Positions 36,591-46,660 of a stretch of DNA of 64,000 bases are shown here, piece after piece. The position numbers and the translations under genes were made by a program. The notes beneath the pieces were generated by a model. That model did not search any database, was not told the DNA's origin, and saw only the letters and a program-made list of their open reading frames with translations. The stretch lies in contig JASJZH010000005.1 in assembly GCA_037178975.1 (NCBI GenBank), positions 6,882,001-6,946,000 of the forward strand. Reading direction: 5' to 3'. Each line of letters starts with the position of its first letter. The stretch's first letter is position 1. The stretch is from Oscheius tipulae. Its lineage: Eukaryota > Nematoda > Chromadorea > Rhabditida > Rhabditidae.

Positions 36591-37261
36591 ATGTTTCGGT
36601 ATTTGGCAATGTGATGAAATTGCATGTGTTACGCATATATTTTAGATCCAAGCTGGATTACAAAGGCCAAATCTCGACTGCTCACCTGGAGCTCCCCGAA
36701 GAACAGCGTCGTCGTTTCGAAATCGAGTGCGAATTCGTACAATCTCTCGCGAATCCCCACTACCTTAACTGTAGGTCTTGTTTCAAAATGTATCGAAAAA
36801 TTCCAGTTCTTGCCCAGCGTGGATATTTTAAAGAAGACTATTTCGTCAGCTACCTTAAGTATTTACTCTACTGGAAGAAGCCCGAGTATTCGAGGTTTGT
36901 TCCGTTCGTTTCTCGCCATGAATAGAGACAATTTAGGTGTTTGAAGTATCCACAGTGTCTGTATTTCCTCGACGCCGTACAGAACGTATCATTCCGTGAG
37001 GCACTGGCTTCGGGAGCCAACGCCAAGTTCATCGAGGATCAACAGCTTCTCCAGTGGCACTACTATCTGAGGAAGGCCGAGAGACTTAAGGTAAGACGAA
37101 GTACGGTCCCTCACAAGGCGACAACTTTGTTCTACAAGAGCATGTCGTTCTCAAATTGTCATCACAACTTTCAGGAAAACGCGAAAACGCTGTGTGGAGA
37201 GGGGAAAGAAGAAGAATCGAGCAATGGAGTCAAGGAAGAGAAGATGGAAATCGACTTCTAA
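36591..37261 (+). CDS. mdt-31: Mediator complex subunit 31 (SOH1)
   Basis: Small conserved subunit of the Mediator middle module, linking transcription factors to RNA polymerase II. Exons 36591-36610, 36646-36770, an exon starting near 36806, one starting near 36938 and one starting near 37176 (to 37261). Diagnostic core: FEIECEFVQSLANPHYLN, FLAQRGYFKEDYFVSYLKYL, YWKKPEYSRCLKYPQCLYFL and AKFIEDQQLLQWHYYLRKAE. The C-terminal tail is acidic and ends KEEKMEIDF. The first exon (MFRYLAI) is small; an unspliced start at 36614 is also possible. It lies 283 bp after the ligase I stop on the same strand. Confidence 0.93.
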
Positions 37262-37277
37262 TTCATACAGGTCCAGC

Positions 37278-38374
37278 ATGAATGTATTTTGTGAATAAAC
37301 TCATTTCTTTTTAGCTTCATCCTACTATTTAGCCATTTATTTCTACCAATTTTCGCCTCAAATGACCTCCACGTCGATCTCCCGTCTCGCTGTGAAAGCT
37401 GTGTCATTTTCGCGAAGGAGCTCGGAGAACAGACCTCCAGAACTCACGAGAAAACGGAGGCGGCGGCTATTGAGCTGCTCGAGAACATTTGTCTTGGTCT
37501 TCAGGAGTATAAGGTAGGTAGAAGAACACAAAAAATATAGTAATCTTCTAGGTTCACAAGGACAAAAATGGATTGGCTCGGTTCAGTCGAGACGAGAGTC
37601 TTACAATGAGTACTCTAAAGAAGTTGAAGCAACGGGGAGTCAAGGTTGGTCCTGAATAGAGTTACAGATGTCTAAAAAATGCGTGGAGCATCTCAGAAGA
37701 ACCGGAAAAATGATAAAAGTGGACAGAAGTAGTCAAAATAGATTGCATTCCAGGACCGAGGTTTCCTGTCAAATTGTATTCATTACCTCGATCTTCTGGG
37801 GGTATTTCAGACTAAAAGAAAGTTTTTGCCACAGTAACGAGTAGAACGAGCATAGATCTGATTCTTTGGCCTCGTCTTCAACCGCTGGGCAATCGCTCGC
37901 CTATCCTTGTAGTGATCACTCTCTTTCTCTTCTCCACTCTTGTCTTCGTCTGGTTCTCAAAACAAGAGCAAACTCCATCAAGTCCACCAGCTTGGTTTGT
38001 CGTCTGGATACACAAGTTCACAATTCGGCCCATATTTCTTTTCAACAGTCACAGATGTTCATTTTTCTATGAGATCCAGAACAGTTATTAGCCAGATATT
38101 GAAGAAAACGATTTCAGGTGGAGCTGGGTATGCCTGAAGAGCTTTGGGACAGTCCGACAGCTGAGATCACAGAGCTACGACAACAGTGTGAGCTGATTGT
38201 AAGTGAGTATGAGGACGAGCTGACAGAATGGTTCATGGGTAACAGAAGACAATCTCTTACAGTAAGTACCTCAAGCTGCAATGCTAATTCTTTCAGAATG
38301 TTCTCTGTCGTTTTGGCTTCCTCAAGGGTCACGACGCCTCCTGTCTTCCTTCAGCTCCTTCAAAAGAATTATAA
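37278..38374 (+). CDS. canopy (CNPY3/4-like) saposin-fold ER protein
   Basis: Canopy proteins are ER co-chaperones for receptors such as TLRs and FGFR. Exons: probable 37278-37283, then ~37315-37513, 37552-37644, 38118-38261 and 38297-38374. A hydrophobic leader (FILLFSHLFLPIFA) is followed by DLPSRCESCVIFAKELGEQ, ELLENICLGLQEYKV, TMSTLKKLKQRGVKV, ELGMPEELWDSPTAEITEL, RQQCELIVSEYEDELTEW and VLCRFGFLKGHDASCLPS. The six saposin-type cysteines are present. The first exon is uncertain: ATGAAT before the 37284 donor needs a one-base shift to meet the leader. The possible start lies 17 bp after the MED31 stop, with acceptor-like TTCATACAG between. Confidence 0.85.
37294..37299 (+). terminator. probable MED31 poly(A) signal
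   Basis: AATAAA 33 nt after the MED31 stop and inside the predicted first intron of canopy, so the two transcripts overlap or are processed from one precursor. Confidence 0.5.
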
Positions 38375-38689
38375 CCTACACATACAATTTTTTTACTACA
38401 TAGTTTCCTTTACCATAAGATTTTGTTGTCCTTTTTGCTTCTTTACATCGATCAAATTGTTAGACTTACTCCGTATCCACGACATTTCCGTAGTTCTCCC
38501 CGTCTCAATTGAGCATGGATTGAAACTTAGAAAAGAATGAGGATGCATCTAAATTCTCGCTATATTCCGAATTCCAGACGATGAATTTCAGAAAATACAG
38601 CTGAAAGATCTTTGCGGAAAGAGTTCAAGGACCCTGTATCTGAGAGATTGAGCCAATAGGTTACTCGTCTCTCCAGAACCTGGACCTGA

Positions 38690-39310
38690 AGTTTACAACA
38701 CTGAGAACTAAAGTAGTGTATGCTCTGAAAATGCTAAAGCAGCGGCAGAACTTCGATCCCCGTTCAGAAAAAAAAGAGTTGGCCTGACCGGTGTCTGAAA
38801 AGTGCGTGGAGCAATTACGCGAAACCTGGTTTGATGCCATGCGTGTCCACTGACGCGTTGGACGCTTGTCAGGCCGCATCTCAATTACGGAACAGGCACC
38901 GGAAAGAAAGGGCAAAACTGGACAAGTGGGGACACAACCGAAAAGCTTTCTGCCATACTCTCAGGTTCGTTAGGTGCAGTCTGGAGCAATGGGTACATGT
39001 GAACAGCAACTTCCTAGTTTTGGTTCTTCTCCCACCTCTTCCCTATTCTTTGTACTGTTACGTGTCGCTCTCTCTGATCCTCGACTTCCGCTCGCATAAT
39101 CCCCTCACCTCAGTGGTTCAGAGGCTGCCCATGTCCAGTCATAATGGACTTCTCACCTCGCTGCTCGAACCAGTTTCCAGTCTGTCTGATTCTCTCCTCG
39201 AATCCCGTGTTCTCCCCTGGTCCATGTTTCCGCTCCAACGGTCACAAATGTTCTGTTTTTCCAAGAGATCCATAACAATTACTGACCAGATATTGGAGAA
39301 AGTGGCGCTA
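38690..39310 (+). pseudogene. decayed partial tandem copy of the canopy gene
   Basis: The stretch near 38712-38750 matches canopy exon 2 (CTAAAGCAGCGG against TTGAAGCAACGG, with the Leu-Lys-Lys pattern kept). The next 0.5 kb matches canopy intron 2: AGTGCGTGGAGCA against AATGCGTGGAGCA, and CCAGATATTGGAGAAA against CCAGATATTGAAGAAA at its far end. Similarity stops where exon 3 should begin. The copy has stops in all frames. Confidence 0.6.
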
Positions 39311-40492
39311 TTTATCGACACTAATTTCGTCTCTATACATACCCTTTTGCGTGTGCGAGTCGCACGCCACGGAGCAAACCCAGGAAACTAGCCAACCTTC
39401 GTCTGACAGTTGGCCGATCGCCAAAACACATTCCGATCCGTGTGCCAATGGCAAATATTGTCATCCTGACTCTCTCTGCTAATCATCTACTCCAATACGA
39501 CAGAAGTATTTGACACTCGTGGGAAAATGAACCTGTTCTGTTTTATGTGATAGGCATTTGGAACGCTGTGACATGCATAAACAGAACTATAAGTGGCATT
39601 TGAGCATACTGTTGTGGATGTCGAAAACAAAAAAAAGTTCGGTAGAGCTGTAAGGGTTACAGTACAGTAACAGGCTAACAGAATCACGTGGGAGCCACAG
39701 CTATCGTTTAAGAGCAAGAGTTACGAGCTTTCTCTCCAGATAAGTCTGCTTTGCACAACTCTGACTGGCAGTCTTATAGTTCCTGTGGTCTCTGAACTGA
39801 ACGATCAGGTGATGTAGACCCCCTCTGGAAAGCCGTCGAAGCTTACACACGGAACACACACCTTAGGCGCTCATGCGCGGTCCCGCCTGAAGAGTGGACA
39901 AACAGCCGAGAGCCGCTGAGTTATCATGCCGGCTGCTGGCGATGCCGCGCCAGTTTTGATGGTTCATGGAGTTACGCGTTGTTTGTGTGCGCGAGCCTCG
40001 CGATTATCATGTCACGAAACGCGCTTAGGTCTCCCAGTCTGTTGGTATTACACCATGAAGGCGCGAGAGAGAGGGTTTCAGGAGGCCGGTCACCTGGGAC
40101 GGTTTGGCTGTTTGCCAACTGCGAGCAAGAGAGCAACAGTCCAGACAGCAGAAGCAATGAACAAAAACTTGAGAACAAGGTTCTGAGACTTAACGAGGAG
40201 AGAGGCAGTCAAAATAAGCTATTTATTCATCGTCAAATGGCTGCGGACATGGGGGCAGGGCGCAAGAATAAGGTCTTGGGGGCTTCGAGCCCGGAACATT
40301 CATGGGTAGGAGTTTGTCTCCGGCGGAATCACGGTTTTCGAACTGAGAGTGTCGGTTGCAGATCACGAGAGGTAGAAAGAAGAGTCCGGGAACATATGAA
40401 CGTCAAAGGAACTAACGGTTATGTACAGAACGGGGAAAGAACTCCATAGGAGTGAGACTAAATGAATTTGAAAAATATAGAGAAAGACGAGT
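39311..40492. other. 1.2 kb, probable 3' UTR and flank of the LIN-14-like gene
   Basis: No conserved coding segment. A minus frame at 39972-40178 begins with a signal-like hydrophobic stretch but has no ATG or exon partner. A plus frame at 39979-40449 is long but featureless. One perfect let-7 seed match lies at 40369-40375 on the minus strand. Confidence 0.4.
40369..40375 (-). promoter_or_regulatory. let-7 family seed match in presumed LIN-14-like 3' UTR
   Basis: The minus strand reads CTACCTC, complementary to let-7 positions 2-8, about 120 nt after the stop at 40493. A weaker 7-base match to lin-4 positions 4-10 (GTCTCAG) lies near 40183-40189. I saw no perfect lin-4 seed match (CTCAGGG). 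A 7-mer may occur by chance. Confidence 0.35.
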
Positions 40493-43400
40493 TCAGAGAG
40501 AGGGAGCCGTTGCTAAGGTGGGAAGAAGACCGGCGGCTGCCAAACCACCTGGACCAAGGAGGGCAGCATAACGCTTCCACATCATGTCCATATTCGTGGC
40601 TGTCGGAGTCACCCTGAAACTTTTCTCTCTCACTCTCTTTTGGACATTGATGTTGTTGTGGCGTCTCTGGACCGGTTGTCCATAAGGAGTAGCCTCTGGG
40701 AGGAACACGAGAGGCTTTTTACCTGTTTTTATTTGTGAATGAAAGAGGCGCGCGGGAGTAGTCAAGCATGTAAAAAGTTTGAAAGCATTTTGGATTACTG
40801 TAGGAACAGCATAGCCTCCTACCTATTGGTGTAAGTAGCTTGTTCCACGTTTCCCTGGAGCCTAAATGCAAAGGCCTCACAGTGGGATGTCTGCCTCAAA
40901 AATTCCTAGACAAATTGCTTGATAGCTGAACTCGTTTTGCATAAAGCCTGGCACTCAATAATAAGGTCTAGCGGATATCTGTAGTTTCGAAACTGAAGAT
41001 TTCCATGCTCCTTTTCACTAACGGAGAAATTCTCATTTCTACCCTTTACAGTCCTTTTTCTGAGAAAACCAGTGATTGGTCCCCATCGCTTTAACAGTTT
41101 CAATCGTTTCTTGTCGTAAAAAAGCGCGAGTAGTCACGGGAAGGCGACGGTCCCGATGCCCAAAGTGCACCCAAGGGGACCGTCGCATTTTGAAAACCGG
41201 TCTACCAGAGAGAATGTGGGTATCGAGCGGAACGCTAAAGTCTTCAGAAAGAACGGCAAAACATTCTTACCGATTGGGTCGTCCCTCACGCAGAGTCCAA
41301 TTCCGGACTTTGGCGTTGTTTTTCAGATGACTCAGGATGAGCTTGGCCTTGGTCAGTTGGGCCTCTTCGGGCAGAACATCCCATTTGAAGTAGCGCATTG
41401 TGGCCTCAACGACCAGACGAATCTGAAGATTTGGTTCAAACATCCAACGGAAGCGGTTTTCTCGGATAGATTGGCCTTCAAAAAGATCTGCACTTTTAGA
41501 TAAGCTACGGTAGCGGTCTGATTTGTAACGGTTCGGGGTCAGGCTGAGCGACTGTCTCGCTCGATCTGCCTCCCGAAAAGAACACAAACCTTCGGAAGTT
41601 GTCTGGAGAGAAGATGAGCAGCTGTTTCTCCATGAAATGTCCGCAGACTGATCTGTACATTTCTCAGCTCATCATCCGTCACCGATTCGCGTAGTATCTG
41701 CCAGGCAAACACCTGAAATAACCATTTTTATTTTTGGCCTACCCCCAGGGAAAATCTATTCTCTGCTACGGAGTGGACTGTGCCGCTGCAGCTCTCACTC
41801 GAAACTCACGCGCGGCAGGCCACATGGCTAAGAAAATATTTGGTTAGACTCGAGAAAAACAGGTAGAAAGACGGGTGTGGGAGAAAAGGAAGGAGGTAAG
41901 CAGCCAAAACACACGTCGGACGTGTGCCGAAGACTGATAAAGGAGCGGATAACAAAGTGACTTGGGGTAGGAACTGGTTGGGCTGGTGTGAGTCGAGAGA
42001 CTAGGGGATCTGCTACCAAAAGATTTCAGTAGGACAAAGAAGACATGACTCTTGTGCTTCTGACTTTGCCGAGATAAGGTTTCTCTTCTACCCCTCATCC
42101 TGATTGTTGCATGCCAGAGCCAAGTCTCTCCCCTAAGGCATCGGGCCGCTGGTTCGAAAGATTCCACAAGAGAGACTTCCACCGGTTTACGCACGCTATA
42201 GTCTGTTTGTCTTTCATAATCTGCGGTCGTGGGAATCGCCGCCGGCTACATCTGTTGTAACCCAATGCACACACGGGGCTGCGCACAGAGAAACATTTCG
42301 GACACTGGTTTCCTCGTCGTTGTTTAACTATGTCTCCCGGATCAGAGAAGAAGTCGACATCTTGGCAGAGATTTGACACTCTACTAGGTCATGTTTGTGT
42401 CAAATACTGGTAGTGCGCGCGAGAAATATGAGATAATTTGGGTTCAGATTTGACAGGTTACGCGCAGTAGTGGTGACAGATGCGACTCCATTTACAGGAG
42501 GCATGAATTTGGGGGGAGAAGGTGGTTTTGGGAGTTGGAAACTGGGTTATTGGTCCAACACATTTTTAGAATTTCATAACCGTTTTTACAAAAAGTGTTT
42601 TCCAAAGGGGAATGTTTCAAGTTGTTTCCCCACCATTGTTCCCCAAAGAACCGTCCAAATTAACATAGACGCTGCATATTTAGTACTGTTGTTCACCCGT
42701 GATGGTCTATTGTACCGATATTACAACTGTAGCTGTTCTTTTGATCGAAGAAACGCCTTGAACCGGTTCGAGCGGTTACATTTTGAACCTCCTAGTAGCA
42801 AAGTTCCCTAGATTTTGTCTGCTGCAGACCGGTCTCTTATCTTGGCAAAAATGACTCGGAGGTCGTGAAGACAATGACCATAAAAAGGGTTCGAATGAGG
42901 TGCTGTGTTCCGCACAAAACACCTGTCCCAGTTAATTTACTGGCCCTTTTATTGGGCGCCAAACTTATTTCGAAAAATAGGAGATGACTGACCTTCGGCT
43001 GTGTGGATTGGAAACTTCTGGCGGCTTTTTCAGCGGCTCTTTTCACGGCGCCTTCTGGGAAAGATCCTTCCATAGAAATATCCTTTTCCTCGGCCTGAAT
43101 GTTTTTCTCAACTCTTCGATTTAGCCAACCCACATGTGCATTCTCCTTGTGGTGCTGACTGTCATCGTAGATCTCCTCGTCATTCTCATTCTCACCCTCG
43201 GTCATGTCTAGATCTCCATCCGATTCCTCTTTGATTTCCGTCTTTGGACTGGCCTTCTCCTCACTGTTCCCGGCAGACGGACTTTCACTCGTGGCGGCAC
43301 CAGCCGACTCCGAGACGATGGTTTGTGTGGGAGATGAGAAGATTGACGTGAGTCTGTGACGAAACGGTATTGGATGGACAGACAGGGCAATATACCGTTG

Positions 43401-43535
43401 ATCAGGTAGTCGAGTGGCCAAAAGCTCGAGAACGATGCTCAACTTGACATCAATGTCATTGAGACGCAGATGGAGATTGTTCAAGGCCGCCTTGGCTTCC
43501 GGATCCAGAAAGGATAACGGAGGCAGTTGGGCCAT
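40493..43535 (-). CDS. lin-14-like: LIN-14-like BEN-domain transcription factor
   Basis: Readable exons: 43535-43003 ([20 protein letters not shown], Ser/Glu-rich acidic middle, end [11 protein letters not shown]; a 42 bp in-frame intron at 43397-43356 is likely), 41712-41590, 41487-41271 and 40613-40493. The second and third encode [55 protein letters not shown] and [19 protein letters not shown], which I recall as the pattern of the LIN-14 C-terminal BEN domain. LIN-14 is a nuclear timing regulator of larval stages, repressed by lin-4. Phases agree except at the 41590/41487 junction, one base short. The last exon ends [11 protein letters not shown]. Short exons between 43003 and 41712 may be missed. 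The identification is from memory. Confidence 0.55.
41144..41186. repeat. GC-rich perfect hairpin
   Basis: GCGACGGTCCC at 41144-41154 pairs perfectly with GGGACCGTCGC at 41176-41186 across a 21-base loop, inside the last intron of the LIN-14-like gene. Confidence 0.6.
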
Positions 43536-45872
43536 AGCCAATAGGGATTCCAGATTGACAAAAAGGCTTAGAGCCTGAAGTTTGTTTTGTTAAACTTGAG
43601 AAAGAACGAGGACAAAAAGTGGAACGTCAAAATGTTTTTGTGCCTTGATAGTACCCATATAAGGTGAAAACCGGTCAGCTGTTTTTGAAACTTGACTTCC
43701 TGTGCCACCCCACCCACAAAAACACGCGCCCGAGAGGATGAACCAAAGGTTGCAATCAAAAGAGGAGTCAAAAAAGCGACAAACAGCTTGCCAACGGCCA
43801 GGAGAGGAACGAGTTTTTTGGACAGAGGGGCGAGAGGGTTAATGGCAATGTTTTCAGGGGTTCAGGAGGAGGAGAAGGAGAACTCTTTGAGGGAAAGAGA
43901 CCAGCTTGTTTCTCTACTGAACAGTGAAAACAAAATAGGACAGACTATACATTATTTTTGACAGATGTCCTTTGCAAAAGAGCTCTAGAACACTGGTAAA
44001 TGGTTTTCACACTTGTCCGAGCTTTGTTTCTCGTAGTTGCAAAAGTAGTCGGACTCCGCAAATAGCCAGGATTTGAACATATTGGAAAGTGAGCTGTTTC
44101 CAAAAGAGTTGATTACAAACACCTTATCAGTCTACCAGTCGCTAATGACTCTGGCGAAGCTATCCACTGATATTTTTTGTATATTTCTTATAATGAAATG
44201 TCAGACTCTTCGAACTCAACTTGACATGGCTTTTCAAGGATAACACTCGGCAAAAAACTCCAGGAAAAGGTTTCTTTTTCGGAGAAATGCTGAAATGTGT
44301 CCCACACGAACGTCTTTTGCTAACTGTAAAGGTAGGATAAGGGTCGGGGATAACCGAACAAACTTTCACTCGTGCCGTCTATCACTTCAATAGTTTTTAG
44401 GCGATCTCATTGTTAGGTAAGTCTGCTATTCTGTTAACGGTTTCCAAACAAGGAACTTTGAGACCTGTGGCAACCTTAGAACTGAGAAAACTGGTAGAAA
44501 GGAGGTAGACTATGTCTGACAGCCTAAGTATTGTCAGACCAAGTCATTTTTGGAAATGTTGCAAGATACGATCGAGGTAAAATTACAAAAAGGATTTGAC
44601 TGAATGAGACAGAATTTCTTTCAAAACTATTAAATGCTTGGTGCCTCTGTTCCACTACAGCATTACCAAAACAGGACCAACAAGTTTCAAAGGAGACGCA
44701 ACATATTTTTATTGCAAAAAAGACCCAATCAACATCAACATGCACTCGAAAAGGAGCACGAAAGAGAGTAGAACCGCTACTAAAAATAGCCCGGAGTTTA
44801 GAAATTTAAATTTGAACAGTTTCCAGAAAAAAAACTCATTGTCGCGCACTCCTTGCTCATAAAGTCAATATTATGACAGAGAGTTCCGGACAGCTGAGAG
44901 AGCGTGTGGCATGTGCCAGCTTTCTGAGAGAGCTTACGAAACAGTTTAAGTTTTGTTAAAAGAACTGACGGAGGCTGTCGGAAGGATCAAAGATTGGAAG
45001 GATAGACTATAGAAACCTCCTAGAGCGCTTGATAAAGGATAACATGTGAAAACAATGTGAAAAATGAGACGGTAGAATAATAATACGGCTTGAAAAAAGA
45101 GGCTAATATAAAAAGTGAAGTGATTTGGTCAGGCAGGGTGTCCCTCTGGAGTGACTCCGACCGGAGAGGAGCCGTCAGACCCCGCCCCCTTGCGTTCTCG
45201 CTACAGTAGTTCGCTAAACCACTTGGGTTAATGTGGTGAAAAGGGAGCGGCAGAGACTGATTTGAAAAACTAGTAGGAGGGGAAAAAGACGGGGTGGAAC
45301 GTTAAATTTTAAACTGGCCGGAAAGGAGCTGCGAGTCTTTTTGTTGTTGTTTTTGAAGGTTAGATGCCAGAGGAACTGGAACAAGCAGGAGGGGGTAGTG
45401 TGGTAATCTTGTGCAAATGTCATGGGCGCAAAAACACTCAAAGCTTGCTGCCAGAAAACAGTCTTCGTTTTAGAATGCGTTGGTTTGGTACTCTTCTTGA
45501 CTGTTAGTAAACTGAGAAAATGGGTGTTTTCTCGCCAGTAAAACAGTGAGCTTAGAAGCATTGAAATCGATATATCCCGGTTGGAACTATATTTGATTTT
45601 GGAATCGAGTAGTCGATGTGGATGACAAGCTTTGTGGTTCAACAAGAGAATTCGGGACAGTTCTAGAGGGACAGCTGAAGATACTACGAAGAAGTGGAAC
45701 ATTTTTGTAAACCGGCTTAACGGATAGAACGGGATATTGTCATCTCGGTTCTTTTCCAGATTAGCGGTCCTTAGAAATAAAGTGGTTCCAATAATTTTTT
45801 TAGCCTTCCCAAAGGAATGTAGTGGCCCCAAAAATAACAAGCAAAGTGAGAGGGATTCTCTTTTTTTTCTAA

Positions 45873-45988
45873 AGGCTTAGTGCCACTACCAAATTACCTG
45901 GTCACGAGGTTTAGTCACCTAAAATACTGTAAAATGGGTGTAAACTTAGAGGCTAAGCATGGTGACCAGGTAATTTTGCACTAAGCCT
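45873..45988. mobile_element. small MITE, about 116 bp
   Basis: The left end AGGCTTAGTGC with following AAATTACCTGGTCAC is repeated inverted at the right end (GTGACCAGGTAATTTTGCAC then TAAGCCT). Only about 50 bases lie between the arms. The right flank runs into an (AT)n tract; a TA duplication is likely but not certain. Confidence 0.65.
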
Positions 45989-46003
45989 ATATATATATAT
46001 ATA
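45988..46003. repeat. (AT)n tract
   Basis: Eight AT units directly next to the small MITE. Confidence 0.8.
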
Positions 46004-46660
46004 TGGAATCCTTCTCGCTTTGTTCTCAAAGCCCTATAATTTTCTGTTCCTGCACTTCTGGACCATATATTTTCCCAGCTCCAGCACTACCAGCAAGCAA
46101 TACGGCTGGGACCGCTAAGGACCGCTATTCTGGAATATATGCGTCATCTCCGACAAAGTGACTTTCGAAAGATTTGGAATTTCATGATGCGATAAGGAGA
46201 ATACCGATCAGGGTGTCAAGTACTTGAAGGCGCATTGTGTTTGAGAGAGGAAAGTGAGAGACATGCGAAGTCTTCTAGATCTGGGTTAGGATTGGCCACC
46301 TGCTCAATCGATTCACTGTAGGTTTGAAATAGTCCCCCACATCAATCCCTGTTTTTTGACCTAAGTAAACGAAAACATTTAGCCTTGCCGAAAGCGTGTA
46401 GTTTACAAACCGGCGTGTTTATGGCCGACGCGTCTTTGCTGGGGATCAAGCGGTCACAACAAACGACGCTGCCTAGAATGACATGCGCTAAACCGGGACT
46501 TCTCGAGTACAGCTTACTACTAGCTGGATGGCAAACTTATTTACTATGAATAACGCAAAGCATGGTCGGTGTCAAAGCGTCCTGTAAACGCGAGAAAGAC
46601 ATAATCCACAACATCTAAAATGGTCACGTTATTGAACACACATGAAAAAATGCTTCGTTA

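Larger units (their letters stand above)
43536..46660. other. 3.1 kb with no recognised gene
   Basis: Upstream of the LIN-14-like gene and downstream of the first CUB-vWA gene. It contains a MITE at 45873-45988. A 208-codon minus frame at 45214-45840 is rich in Phe, Ser and Leu, starts without an upstream acceptor and matches nothing I know. No other feature seen. Confidence 0.35.

Noticed and set aside
39972-40178. Signal-peptide-like short secreted peptide on the minus strand
   Set aside because: No ATG, no upstream exon and no processing sites for a neuropeptide.
39979-40449. 156-codon plus frame
   Set aside because: No domain or splice logic; lies in the presumed 3' UTR of the LIN-14-like gene on the other strand.
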